53,884 nucleotides of DNA, from the NCBI GenBank assembly GCA_944327295.1, contig CALVHF010000002.1, forward strand, positions 112,657 to 166,540. Direction: 5' to 3'. The translations under genes and the position numbers were made by a program. The first letter of the stretch is position 1, and every line of letters starts with the position of its first letter. The notes below the pieces were generated by a model. That model was not told where the DNA came from. It saw only the letters and a list, made by a program, of their open reading frames with translations, and did not search any database. The stretch is from an uncultured Desulfovibrio sp. (GTDB lineage Bacteria > Desulfobacterota > Desulfovibrionia > Desulfovibrionales > Desulfovibrionaceae). Positions 30,651-39,401 of the stretch are shown piece by piece.

Positions 30651-33600
30651 ATGTACGTTGCTGACCTCCATATACATTCCCGTTTTTCCATGGCCACGAG
30701 CAAGCAGCTCACCCTGCCGCATCTGGCAGGATGGGCCATGTGCAAGGGCATACATGTCCTGGGCACAGGCGATTTTACCCATCCTGCCTGGCAGGCAGAA
30801 CTGCGGACAGGGCTGGAACTGGATGAGTCGTCCGGCCTGTATCGCCTGAAGGGGGTACCAGACAGGATAGTGACAGACAGGGAAATCGCAGATGCCCGCC
30901 CTCCTCTCTTCTGCCTGCAGACAGAGATCAGCTCCATCTACAAGCGTGGCGGCAAGGTACGGCGCATTCACACACTGGTCTTTTTCCCTACTCTGGACGA
31001 TGTGGAACGGTTCTCCCGCAAGCTTGGACAGATAGGCAACATAGAGTCCGATGGTCGCCCCATACTGGGACTTGATGCCCATGACCTGCTCGAACTGGTC
31101 CTTGAAACCTCGGACAGGGGCATCTGCATTCCAGCGCATATCTGGACGCCCTGGTTTTCCCTGTTCGGATCCCGGTCAGGCTTTGATGCCATTGAAGACT
31201 GTTTTGGAGATCTGACACCGCATATCTTTGCCCTGGAAACCGGCCTGTCTTCCGACCCTGCCATGAACCGCCTGGTCTCTGCCCTGGATGGCTTTGCCCT
31301 CATTTCCAATTCGGATGCGCATTCCGGAGCCAATCTCGGCAGGGAGGCCAATCTGTTCCTGGGGCAGCCGAGCTACGACGGCATGTTTGCAGCCCTGCGG
31401 ACTGCTGCCAGGCGTGCACGCAACAGACAGGATGCAGACTACTTTGCAGGAACCCTGGAAATCTACCCTGAAGAAGGCAAGTATCATCTCGACGGACACA
31501 GGGCCTGTCAGGTGGTCATGACACCCGAAGAGTCTGCTGCACACGGGAATATCTGCCCGGTGTGCGGCAAGCCGCTGACCATTGGTGTGCTGCACAGGGT
31601 CTGGGAGCTGGCCGACAGAAAGAAGAACGTAACGCTTCCCGATGAGCCCGAAGTCCATCCCATCATTCCTCTCCCCTCTGTGCTGGCTCAGATCTACGGT
31701 CTCTCAGCCCACAGCAAGAAGCTTCAGGCCAGGTTCCAGCATGCCCTGGAACATCTTGGCAGCGAGTTTGCCATTCTGGCCCATCTCTCCATTGACGAGA
31801 TCTCGGCCTACAACCCTGTGCTTGGCGAGGCCATACGCCGCATACGCTGTGGCGAAATAGCCCTGCAGGGCGGATATGACGGAGAATTTGGCACAATTAC
31901 CGTCTTTTCTCCCGAGGAGCTGAAGGACTTGTGTCCTGGCAGTCAGGATAGGGCAGACCTGGCTGCCAGAAGCAGGAAGCAGGCTTGCCGGACAGAGCCA
32001 AGGAAGACACAGAAGCTCCTTCCGCCCGAAGGCTTTGCCAGAAGTGAACAGAGCACGGCTGGCGGACAAAAGGTGCAGCGCACGGCACCCGGAATGCCAC
32101 AGGAGGAAGCAGCACAGGGAGGAGAACAGCAGGACGGTCCGACCGGGGAAGATTCTGGGCTCGGAACCGCTCCCCGATCCCGGGAGCCACAGCAGGCAGG
32201 CACAGGGATTAAGCTGACACAGGAACAGGAGGAAGCCTGCACGCATGTCTCCTCGCCTCTGCTTGTGCTGGCAGGACCAGGTGCCGGCAAGACCAGACTT
32301 CTGACCGAACGCATTGTGCGTCTGCTTGATCAGGGCACACAGCCTGAGCGTCTGCTTGCCCTGACCTTCAGCCGCAAAGCCGGAGAAGAAATCCTGGCGC
32401 GTGTGCGGGAGCGGCTGCCAGAGACAGAATTGCCCTTCTGCGGAACCTTTCATGCCCTGGCCTGGAAGTCTCTGCGCAAGAAGCACTCCACTGCCGTGCT
32501 TCTGCCGGACGAACAGGCACAAGGCCTGCTCATGCAGTCCGTGCGCACCGTGCTCCCGGACCTGGATGACAGGAAGGTGCGCGACTATGCAAACCATATT
32601 GAGCTCATGCGCGAGCGCTGCGAGCCCATGGCCAGAGACAGCTCGGAGCGTGCCGTACTGCGTGCCTACGCGCAGGCCAAGTGCAACAGCACCATCCTGC
32701 GCTTCGATTTTACGGATCTGTTGGAAGTCTTCCTCAGGGACCACGAGCTTCAGGAGAGCATCCGTCCAGAACATGTGCTCGTGGATGAGGTACAGGACCT
32801 CTCTCTTCTACAAGTCCGCGTGGTCCAGAGCCTGCTGCCTTCCTCGGGTCAGGGATTTTTCGGTATAGGCGATCCTGACCAGTCCATCTACGGATTCAGG
32901 GGCGCTCTTTCCGACATTGTGCCTGTTCTCAAAGAACTGTGGCCTGACCTTGCCACACGCTCACTGAAGATGAGTTTCCGTTCCAGTCAGAAAATTCTCG
33001 ATCTGGCCAGCCAGACCATGCACGATGCCCCTTCTTCCGGCCATCTGACAGCGGCACGCCCCCTGTCGGCCGTGCTGACCTCCTTTGAAGCGCCCACGCA
33101 GGCCATTGAGGAACGCTGGCTTGCCGATCAGATTGCAGGCCTGCTGGGCGCCACATCGCACACCCTGCTCGACCTGCAGAAGGACAGATACCCTGGCCTG
33201 CCCGGAGACTGCTCTCCTTCCGACATAGCCGTGCTTGTCCGGCTGAAGGCCCAGATACCCTCCCTCATGCGGGCCCTGACCCAGAAGGGGATTCCTGTGC
33301 AGGCGCCGTCTTTGAACCTGTTCTGGCAGGATGAGGGCATACAAAAGGTGCTGGCCTTCATGGAGCAGCAAATTCTTGCCGGCAGGCAGACCTTCGGACT
33401 CGGATCGCTGCTGAACATCAGCCGGAGCACACAGCCACCGGCAGAACTTGTCCCTCTGCTCATGCAGCAGGGCGCTCTGACAGAGGAAATCCTGGCAACG
33501 CCTGCCTGGGAGCAGCTCGGGAAGGCCTTTGCCGGAGCGGGCAGCTGGGAGCGGCTGCTGGAAGAGGTCTGCTGGCAGAAGGAAGTGGATCTCCTGCAGT

Positions 33601-33956
33601 CAAGGGCGGAGGCCGTGCGTCTTCTGACCATGCACGCGGCCAAGGGACTGGAATTCAGGGCCGTCTTTTTGCCAGGATTCAATGATGGCCTGCTGCCCCA
33701 TGGAAGGGCTCTGCTGCGGGGGAGGGAAGAAGAGCTATCCCAAAATGCCCTGGAGGAGGAACGAAGGCTCCTCTATGTTGCTCTGACCCGGGCCTCGGAA
33801 GCGCTCTTTCTCTCCTTTGCCCACAAGCGTACCCTATACGGTCGGGAACTTGAGCTTCCCGTGTCGCGATTCTTTGCGGACATCTCTTCCCTCTTTGCCA
33901 GGAAGCGCATGGTACGGCATGCGCAGAAGACCCTTGTGCAGGGGAGCCTTGTCTGA
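30651..33956 (+). CDS. EndoQ-like PHP nuclease fused to UvrD helicase
   Basis: Two DNA-repair modules in one 1101-aa chain. Residues about 1-400 resemble endonuclease Q, a PHP-domain enzyme that cuts DNA 5' of deaminated bases. Metal-binding motifs include DLHIHSRFS, GTGDFTHP, LQTEISS, HIWTPWFS and SNSDAHSG, and a CPVCGKP zinc-finger element lies near residue 300. A low-complexity polar linker (about 430-520) follows. The C-terminal part is an SF1 UvrD/Rep helicase: Walker A AGPGAGKT near 540, VDEVQDLS near 710, GDPDQSIYGFRGA, TMHAAKGLEF near 991 and YVALTRASEAL. The ATG at 30651 starts directly at the PHP motif. No sign of frameshift at the junction. It is probably transcribed alone from the parS 5 intergenic region. 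Confidence 0.88.
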   Translation: MYVADLHIHSRFSMATSKQLTLPHLAGWAMCKGIHVLGTGDFTHPAWQAELRTGLELDESSGLYRLKGVPDRIVTDREIADARPPLFCLQTEISSIYKRGGKVRRIHTLVFFPTLDDVERFSRKLGQIGNIESDGRPILGLDAHDLLELVLETSDRGICIPAHIWTPWFSLFGSRSGFDAIEDCFGDLTPHIFALETGLSSDPAMNRLVSALDGFALISNSDAHSGANLGREANLFLGQPSYDGMFAALRTAARRARNRQDADYFAGTLEIYPEEGKYHLDGHRACQVVMTPEESAAHGNICPVCGKPLTIGVLHRVWELADRKKNVTLPDEPEVHPIIPLPSVLAQIYGLSAHSKKLQARFQHALEHLGSEFAILAHLSIDEISAYNPVLGEAIRRIRCGEIALQGGYDGEFGTITVFSPEELKDLCPGSQDRADLAARSRKQACRTEPRKTQKLLPPEGFARSEQSTAGGQKVQRTAPGMPQEEAAQGGEQQDGPTGEDSGLGTAPRSREPQQAGTGIKLTQEQEEACTHVSSPLLVLAGPGAGKTRLLTERIVRLLDQGTQPERLLALTFSRKAGEEILARVRERLPETELPFCGTFHALAWKSLRKKHSTAVLLPDEQAQGLLMQSVRTVLPDLDDRKVRDYANHIELMRERCEPMARDSSERAVLRAYAQAKCNSTILRFDFTDLLEVFLRDHELQESIRPEHVLVDEVQDLSLLQVRVVQSLLPSSGQGFFGIGDPDQSIYGFRGALSDIVPVLKELWPDLATRSLKMSFRSSQKILDLASQTMHDAPSSGHLTAARPLSAVLTSFEAPTQAIEERWLADQIAGLLGATSHTLLDLQKDRYPGLPGDCSPSDIAVLVRLKAQIPSLMRALTQKGIPVQAPSLNLFWQDEGIQKVLAFMEQQILAGRQTFGLGSLLNISRSTQPPAELVPLLMQQGALTEEILATPAWEQLGKAFAGAGSWERLLEEVCWQKEVDLLQSRAEAVRLLTMHAAKGLEFRAVFLPGFNDGLLPHGRALLRGREEELSQNALEEERRLLYVALTRASEALFLSFAHKRTLYGRELELPVSRFFADISSLFARKRMVRHAQKTLVQGSLV

Positions 33957-34062
33957 CGGTTTCCTTCATGACCTTCCTTTTTTTTGTTTCCGCTCCCTAA
34001 AGTTTCCGGGGCAGGGACCGATAAGAAAGTCAGACAACCTCTGATCTTTTCTGGAGTGGGTC

Positions 34063-34542
34063 ATGAATCGTTCTCCTCTCATTCTGATCAAGCTTCTTTC
34101 CTTGCTCTTTGTCCTTGGCCTGATGACAGGCTGCGGCGCAGGTATCAATACGAATTCATCCGAGGCGTCCCCCAAGGCTCAGCTGGCCGTCCGCGATGCG
34201 TACTCGCAGATGGGCAAGCCCTATCGTCTGGGTGGAGCTTCTCCACGTCAGGGCTTTGATTGTTCGGGGCTCATTTACTGGGCCTATGGAAAGAACGGGG
34301 TCAAGGTGCCGCGCCGGACAACGGATCAGCTCACTGCCGGTCACAAGGTCGCACGAAATGCGCCTCTGCCCGGTGACATTGTGGTCTTCCGCATGGGCGG
34401 GGCAAGCCTGCACACGGGTATGTACGCAGGCGGCAATGCCTTCATCCATTCTCCGCGCAAGGGCTCCCATGTGCGCATGGAAAGCCTGACGTCCCCCTAC
34501 TGGAAGAAGAAGCTCATTTCTATCCGCCGTGTCTCTTCGTGA
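34063..34542 (+). CDS. NlpC/P60 (C40) peptidase lipoprotein
   Basis: Cell-wall hydrolase of the NlpC/P60 family, expected to cut peptidoglycan stem peptides. The 159-aa precursor has a lipoprotein signal ending LMTGC, with Cys24 as the lipidated residue. The catalytic triad appears as Cys67 (FDCSGLIYWAYG), His117 (SLHTGMYAGG) and His129 (AFIHSPRKG). Motif PLPGDIVVF precedes the first histidine. It is a single-domain enzyme without SH3 or LysM repeats. The ATG has CTGGAG upstream. A clear terminator follows at 34582. Confidence 0.92.
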   Translation: MNRSPLILIKLLSLLFVLGLMTGCGAGINTNSSEASPKAQLAVRDAYSQMGKPYRLGGASPRQGFDCSGLIYWAYGKNGVKVPRRTTDQLTAGHKVARNAPLPGDIVVFRMGGASLHTGMYAGGNAFIHSPRKGSHVRMESLTSPYWKKKLISIRRVSS

Positions 34543-34581
34543 GCAGGCAAGGCTTGATCATCAGCAACATCTGACCTGTGC

Positions 34582-34632
34582 AGGAAGGCTGTTTTTCCCT
34601 GGCGAAAGACAGCCTTCCTTTCGTTTTTTTTC
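34582..34632 (+). terminator. Terminator after the NlpC/P60 gene
   Basis: AGGAAGGCTGT (34582-34592) pairs with ACAGCCTTCCT (34609-34619), followed by TTCGTTTTTTTTCG. Confidence 0.85.
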
Positions 34633-34901
34633 GTTCCTGCAGGGACGATCTGTCTCAGTGCCCCCTGTCCCATGGACATGGGACTGCCAGGTGGGCAGTC
34701 TGCATTTTTTCCCAAAAAGACATTCCTGTAAAAAATAGTGTGTCAGAGTGTCCTGCAGCCTGCCCATGCCCGATTCCCGGTCCTCTTCCAGTGGGTCGAG
34801 AAGAGGACAGAACGCTGAACAGGACGCTTGCCGCAGGCAACGGGGCAAGATATGCTTGGGACATGCACGTAGTGGCCCGACCATTCCAACAGGAGGATAT
34901 G
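34620..34901 (+). other. Leader region of the 4-TM protein gene
   Basis: No gene between the terminator and the next start. The segment has several short hairpins, for example GTCCCAT/ATGGGAC near 34668-34685 and GTCCTCTTC/GAAGAGGAC (34780-34808). It probably holds the promoter and a folded 5' leader of the downstream gene. Confidence 0.4.
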
Positions 34902-35762
34902 ATGGAAGAACAGCAGACTGCACGCACACAGAAGGCTCAGAAGGCACAGGAGGCCGGGACTGGGCAGGAAGAAGGCAAGGCGCAGAAGCTGAAAAAGTCG
35001 GCGGTACAGTTCAAGGGTGCCTGGTACGATGAGCGCAACAGGGAAATTGTTGTCTACTATCTCATTGCCGTCTGCTTTCTGGAACTCATTGTGGGTGCCA
35101 TTGCCTTTTTCTACGGTATCACCAATGCCGAGCCGCTTGTGGCAGGCGGTCCCAAGATGGCCCGCTTCCCCTGGGTCGGATGGCTTGTGGCAGCAGTGCT
35201 GTCCCCTGTCGGCCTGCTCCTTCTTCTGCATCTGTCCGGACAGTTCTTCTCCCGTTCCCTCAACGGAACCTCTGATCAGCCCGCAGGCAGCGGCGGAACA
35301 CCAGAAGAAGTCCCGGTGCGGCTGCAGCGCTTTTATGCCATTGTGCGCCATGCGCCGACCATTGTGATTCTGCTTGCCCTGATAGCCCTGGGCTGTGCCG
35401 TCCTCTTTGTGGACAGCGCCATGGAAATGGCCATGGCCGTCGGCGCGGCCCTGAAGCCGTACATCCTCTGGATCATAGTGGGCGTGGTCGCCTTTCTTGT
35501 TGTCTGCTATCTCGGCAGGCTCTGGTTCCTGGCACGGCACAGAAGGATAGAACAGGAATATGCTTACAGAATGAAAGTCCTGGAGACCACAGGCATTGTC
35601 ATCATGAACAAGGGCTGTGTCCCCATGCGCTATGAGGATGGCCAGCTGCAGCTTCTGGCGCAGCCTGATGCCGACGGCCTCAAGGCCCTGCCGGACAAGT
35701 CCGACAACGACAGTCCTGCAGAAGAGGACAATGTCGAGGACGCGAAGCTCGTCGGCAAATAG
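34902..35762 (+). CDS. Uncharacterised four-helix membrane protein
   Basis: A 286-aa protein of unknown function. After a charged, Gln/Glu/Lys-rich cytosolic N terminus (1-45) it has four hydrophobic segments (about 50-72, 91-112, 151-170 and 184-210). A soluble C terminus ends in an acidic tail. AGGAGG lies two bases before one ATG (34899) and five before the next (34902). The second is preferred by spacing. The open frame reaches much further upstream, but across a terminator. It is followed by a terminator and is probably a single-gene unit. No recognised domain is visible. Confidence 0.8.
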   Translation: MEEQQTARTQKAQKAQEAGTGQEEGKAQKLKKSAVQFKGAWYDERNREIVVYYLIAVCFLELIVGAIAFFYGITNAEPLVAGGPKMARFPWVGWLVAAVLSPVGLLLLLHLSGQFFSRSLNGTSDQPAGSGGTPEEVPVRLQRFYAIVRHAPTIVILLALIALGCAVLFVDSAMEMAMAVGAALKPYILWIIVGVVAFLVVCYLGRLWFLARHRRIEQEYAYRMKVLETTGIVIMNKGCVPMRYEDGQLQLLAQPDADGLKALPDKSDNDSPAEEDNVEDAKLVGK

Positions 35763-35788
35763 GCGTTCAGGACAACTTTGCAAAAAGG

Positions 35789-35828
35789 AAGGCTGGCAGG
35801 AAGGTTTCTTTTCCTGTCAGCCTTTTTC
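35789..35828 (+). terminator. Terminator after the four-helix protein gene
   Basis: AAGGCTGGCAGG (35789-35800) pairs, with one mismatch, with CCTGTCAGCCTT (35813-35824), followed by TTTCC. Confidence 0.7.
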
Positions 35829-35880
35829 CTTGGTCTTTGCTCAATGAAGAGGCTTGCCATCCGGCAGTGGACGGGCTCCT

Positions 35881-36132
35881 CTAATGATGATCGGGGCGCT
35901 TGCGGAAGGCTTCCTTGAGCAGGGCGCTGTCCTTTTGCGGATCGGCCTTGAGCTGCAGTTCCGCGTTGCCGCCGTAGCAGTCGAAGGTGCCGTCCGGCTG
36001 CAGTTCCACATATCCTGCCGAAAGAACCTTGCCGTAGGGAAGCTGCTCGAACATGTCCACATGGTCCACGCGCCTTGGAAAGATGAAGGGGACTGCCTGG
36101 CCGGAGAAATCTTCAACAATAAGGTATTTCAT
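35881..36132 (-). CDS. Small conserved protein of unknown function
   Basis: An 83-aa soluble protein beginning MKYLIVEDFSGQAVPFIFPRR. It has a compact hydrophobic N-terminal half (GKVLSAGYVELQPDGTFDCYGG) and a charged C terminus. I recognise it only as a type of short protein seen in Desulfovibrio-like genomes. The start is uncertain: the frame is open to a TTG at 36147, five codons upstream. It lies on the minus strand downstream of mltG with a 137-base gap, so it may be at the end of the ruvX-mltG transcript. Confidence 0.7.
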   Translation of the reverse strand: MKYLIVEDFSGQAVPFIFPRRVDHVDMFEQLPYGKVLSAGYVELQPDGTFDCYGGNAELQLKADPQKDSALLKEAFRKRPDHH

Positions 36133-36269
36133 CACGTATCGGCGCAAAAGCCCCAGCCTGCGGGCAGGGGGGGGCGCGCCGCCTCCTTGAATTGGGTTCG
36201 CTGTCAGGGAATGGGAGTAGTTGGATCAGGAAGACGTCTGTCCCCCTGCCCTGCTTGCCCAGCAACGGC

Positions 36270-37328
36270 TTACTGACCGGACTGGGCCTTTCTGCGGTTT
36301 TTGAGATACTGCTGCACGGCATTATTGTGTTCCCGTAGGGTTTTGCTGAACTTGTGCGCGCCTCCGTCCGTGATGGCAACAAAGTAGAGATAGTCATGCT
36401 GCTCCGGCTTGACGGCAGCCTTCAGTGCAGAAACGCCGAAGGAACAGATGGGACCCGGGGGAAGCCCTGCCCTCTGATAGGTATTATAGGCATTTTTCGG
36501 ATCGTTCAACATGGCCTTGGTGAGATTGCCTCTGAAGCTTTCCCCTAGTCCGTAGATGACACAGGGGTCTGCCTGCAGGAGCATGTTTCTGGCCAGGCGA
36601 TTTGTGTAGACGCCGGCAACCCTGGGCCGTTCGTCAGGCACTGCGGTTTCCTTTTCGACAATGGAGGCCAGAATGACGAGGCGCTGCAGTTCTTTTCTCT
36701 CTGGCTTTGTGCCATTGAGCCAGCAGGAAGCAGCCTTCTGCCAGAAGTTGTCCACGAGGCGGCCGGCTATCTTCCATGCCTGCCTGGGATCCGGTGCTGC
36801 CTCATCCGGCAGCTTGAGCAGATAGGTATCCGGCATCAGAAAGCCCTCTGCCGTGGCAAAGGGAATGCCGTAATGCAGGAGAAATTTGGGATCCTTAAGG
36901 ACGGTCATCAGTTCGTCATAGGGTGCAAAGCCCCCGTCTGCCAGCAGTTTGGCCGTCTGCCACAGGGTCAGGCCTTCCGGAATCGTGATGCGGGTCAGAA
37001 CAGGCTTGCCGTTGACCAGGGTGTCCAGCACCTTTTCCGGCAGCCAGCCGGTACTGAACTGGAAGCGTCCGGCCTGCAGGGCCTTGGAAGCCTTCTTGTA
37101 CCGTGCCAGCAGGCGGAACTTGAAGGAGCTGGTAATGGCCCCCTTCTCTTCCAGGGTGATCGATATTTTGGAAAGAGTGGCACCTGGAGGAATATCTATA
37201 TAGATATCCTTGCCGGGCGTTTCCGGTGCCGTGTTCAGGAAGGTCCAGGCCGTATAGCCCACCCACCCTCCGGCAGCCAGAAGGGTACAGAAAGAGGCAA
37301 GAAGAAGGTATTTGAGGACGTGCCGCAT
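36270..37328 (-). CDS. mltG: Endolytic murein transglycosylase MltG
   Basis: Membrane-anchored lytic transglycosylase that cleaves nascent glycan strands and limits their length. The 352-aa protein has one N-terminal membrane segment (LLLASFCTLLAAGGWVGYTAW). The YceG/MltG domain includes a LysM-like subdomain (IDIPPGATLSKISITLEEKG). The catalytic glutamate lies in LASIVEKETAVPDERPRVAGV, and NAYNTYQRAGLPPGPICSFG closes the active site. It is preceded on the same strand by ruvX with a 43-base gap, a common ruvX-mltG arrangement. Confidence 0.95.
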   Translation of the reverse strand: MRHVLKYLLLASFCTLLAAGGWVGYTAWTFLNTAPETPGKDIYIDIPPGATLSKISITLEEKGAITSSFKFRLLARYKKASKALQAGRFQFSTGWLPEKVLDTLVNGKPVLTRITIPEGLTLWQTAKLLADGGFAPYDELMTVLKDPKFLLHYGIPFATAEGFLMPDTYLLKLPDEAAPDPRQAWKIAGRLVDNFWQKAASCWLNGTKPERKELQRLVILASIVEKETAVPDERPRVAGVYTNRLARNMLLQADPCVIYGLGESFRGNLTKAMLNDPKNAYNTYQRAGLPPGPICSFGVSALKAAVKPEQHDYLYFVAITDGGAHKFSKTLREHNNAVQQYLKNRRKAQSGQ

Positions 37329-37371
37329 GGGAACACCGATCTCCTGTGGAGAAAGTGTTGAAGATCAAGGG

Positions 37372-37818
37372 TCAGAGAGTGCCGTCCAAGGGAAGAGCCT
37401 TGTCAGGGGCATGCAGATAGCTTTCCAGGATGCGGACTGCAGCCTGCTGATCAAGAACGCTTTTGACGCGGCTGCTGCGGACCTGGGCTACCTTAAGGTC
37501 GCTTAAGGCTTCTTCGGAACTCAGAAGTTCGTTCATGAACAGACAGGGCGCACTGATGCGCCGTTGTAGTCGCTGGGCAAAATTGCGAACCTGACGTGTG
37601 GTCAGGCTCTCTGTGCCGTCAGGCAGCAGGGGCAGGCCTATGATGACCCTGTCTGGATTTTCTTCGGCAACGCGCTCTGCCAGGGCTGTCAGAAAGGCCT
37701 TGCGGTTTGGAAAACGGGAGAAATCAAGGGTAACTAGGGGGTAGGCCAGAATATTTTCGGGATCCGTGGCAGCAAGGCCTGTGCGTACCTGCCCGTAGTC
37801 AATGCCTATGAGTTTCAT
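37372..37818 (-). CDS. ruvX: RuvX/YqgF pre-16S rRNA nuclease
   Basis: RNase H-fold protein of the YqgF family, which trims the 5' end of 16S rRNA precursors; older annotation calls it a putative Holliday junction resolvase. The 148-aa protein has the first catalytic Asp in IGIDYGQVRTGLA and the GLPLLPDG loop. The second acidic site reads NELLSSEEAL rather than the usual DERLTTxxA. The final site reads DQQAAVRILESYL. The Asn in place of the usual Asp in the middle motif is a mild deviation; the adjacent Glu is kept. It is upstream of mltG in the same operon. Confidence 0.92.
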   Translation of the reverse strand: MKLIGIDYGQVRTGLAATDPENILAYPLVTLDFSRFPNRKAFLTALAERVAEENPDRVIIGLPLLPDGTESLTTRQVRNFAQRLQRRISAPCLFMNELLSSEEALSDLKVAQVRSSRVKSVLDQQAAVRILESYLHAPDKALPLDGTL

Positions 37819-37862
37819 ATTGTAATGAAGATATGGATGTGCCGGGGCTTACAGTCCTGTGT

Positions 37863-38540
37863 CTACAGGGCAAAGAGGTCCAGAATCAGATTGAAGCTTC
37901 CCTTGAGAATTGGCGTAATGATCGGTCCCAGGGCACCCGAGGCAATGAGAAGAATCAGAATGATCATGCCGTATCTCTCAATGGAAAGATAGGAATAGGC
38001 GAGGCGCCCCGGCAGGAAGTAGGAAACGACCTTGCTGCCGTCCAGAGGCGGAATGGGAAACAGGTTGAACAGCGCAAGTCCGAGGTTGATGACAATGCCC
38101 GTCTGCATCATGGACAGGGCAAATATGTAGGCACTGCTGTGCTGATAGGCCAGAGGCGGGAACAGGGTGATGGTCAGCTTGAGCAGTAGACCAAAAATGA
38201 GTGCCAGCAGGACATTGGCCAGGGGGCCTGCTAGGGCCACCAGCATGAGTCCGTGTCTGGGATCGCGAAAGGCGCGCACATTGACGGGCACAGGCTTGGC
38301 CCAGCCAAAGACAAAGCTACCGCTCAGGCTGGTCAGAACGAACATGAGCAGGCCTACGGGATCGATGTGTGGCAGCGGGTTGAGAGTCAGGCGGCCACTG
38401 AGCTTGGCCGTGAAGTCGCCCTGACGCAGGGCCATATAGCCATGGCCGATTTCGTGAAGAATGATGCCGAGAAAGGCAGGGATGAAGGCGATGGAGAAGT
38501 TGCGCAGGGCCTGTTCGGTATTGGAGAAGAGATCAAGCAT
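37863..38540 (-). CDS. Site-2-protease-like M50 membrane metalloprotease
   Basis: Intramembrane zinc protease of the M50 family, which cuts transmembrane substrates such as anti-sigma factors. The 225-aa protein starts MLDLFSNTEQ and has the zinc motif HEIGH (His29, Glu30, His33). The second metal motif is NLFPIPPLDGSKV, with Asp as the third ligand. About six membrane segments and no PDZ domain make it a short S2P-like type. The ATG has AGGA upstream. The open frame extends 34 codons further. It is 44 bases upstream of ruvX on the same strand. Substrates are not known. Confidence 0.9.
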   Translation of the reverse strand: MLDLFSNTEQALRNFSIAFIPAFLGIILHEIGHGYMALRQGDFTAKLSGRLTLNPLPHIDPVGLLMFVLTSLSGSFVFGWAKPVPVNVRAFRDPRHGLMLVALAGPLANVLLALIFGLLLKLTITLFPPLAYQHSSAYIFALSMMQTGIVINLGLALFNLFPIPPLDGSKVVSYFLPGRLAYSYLSIERYGMIILILLIASGALGPIITPILKGSFNLILDLFAL

Positions 38541-38586
38541 GAAATTCCTAAGCTCTGTTCTTGGGATCCGTTTGCAGTATCGGGAT

Positions 38587-38835
38587 TTAGCCGTGCGATA
38601 TGATGGACCGGACAGTAATGGTCTCATCGGGCAATATGGCAAGATCCGGGGTTAGCAGGCGTCCGTTGCGGATGACCAGGGCTGTTTCCTCAAGGTAGCC
38701 AAGCCTGTCCAGAAGCTGATGAACCGTCTTGGGTCTCGGAATGATGCTGGTCCGTCCAGAAGGCTGCAGTACAAGGGTAATGGTAGCACCGAGATGCTTT
38801 TTGTAGTTTTGCGGAAGAGATGAAGTGTCTGTCAT
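38587..38835 (-). CDS. ThiS/MoaD-like ubiquitin-fold sulfur carrier
   Basis: An 82-aa beta-grasp protein, the kind that carries thiocarboxylate sulfur for thiamine, molybdopterin or tRNA thiolation. The pattern IIPRPKTVHQLLDRLGYLEETALVIRNGRLLTPD matches the family. The C terminus reads VRSIISHG: the usual di-glycine is replaced by His-Gly, so the last Gly is kept but the penultimate one is not. No activating enzyme (ThiF/MoeB) is adjacent. The start at the ATG (38835) is chosen over 47 upstream codons that are not protein-like. The gene ends 46 bases before the M50 start, so they may be co-transcribed. Confidence 0.78.
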   Translation of the reverse strand: MTDTSSLPQNYKKHLGATITLVLQPSGRTSIIPRPKTVHQLLDRLGYLEETALVIRNGRLLTPDLAILPDETITVRSIISHG

Positions 38836-39401
38836 GGTGTGTCGGTCATGCTGTGTACAGCAATGGTACGGGAAAAAAGTCTGGATCCGGGAGCATTGTC
38901 CGTGCGAACCGGCTCTGGCCATTGCGCCGTTGCGGTGTTGTCCCGGGTGGACAAGCAGGGATTGTACCACCCTCATCGCTTTGATCGTCTGCCGGTACAG
39001 CGGGTGGAGATACGTCCTGCAGATCGTGCCCTATCTAGGCTAAAGAGTACAAAAAGTCAAAAGAGCAGGACAGTTTATAGAAACTGGGCATGAGAAGCTC
39101 CTTCTTTGGCAGTATGTGGCAACCAAAGGTATTTTGTGTTGTGCAAGTCTGCAGATAGCCGTACTGCAAAATATGAAGTGTTGCGTATAATATTGAGGGG
39201 AAACGGAGTCATTGTTGGCACTGCTCTGGAAATGTTCTACGAGAAGCAGAGAAAATTGTGCTTTTTTGTATATCTTTTTGTACACAGAACCAGGAAAAAC
39301 AAAACTGCAGCATCAGTCCTCTGTCCAGGGAGAACAGAGGACTGTTGCTGCAGCAGTCTCACGGGAGCTGATGGCATTCAGCTGCGATCAGATTTTTGGG
39401 A
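38836..39401. other. Intergenic region between ThiS-like gene and ahcY
   Basis: About 560 bases. It holds the ahcY terminator (39305-39353), and from 39020 to 39300 AT-rich DNA that should contain the promoter for the ThiS-like gene. Two plus-strand frames overlap 38825-39093 but have no recognisable protein. Confidence 0.5.
39305..39353 (-). terminator. Terminator after ahcY
   Basis: Twenty-base arms with one T-T mismatch (39305-39324 and 39334-39353) flank a 9-base loop. On the minus strand the stem is followed by TTTTGTTTTT, a strong U-tract. Confidence 0.9.

Noticed and set aside
38825..39093. Plus-strand frames overlapping the 5' side of the ThiS-like gene
   Set aside because: No ribosome-binding site, unusual composition and no recognisable family; they overlap the leader of a better-supported gene.
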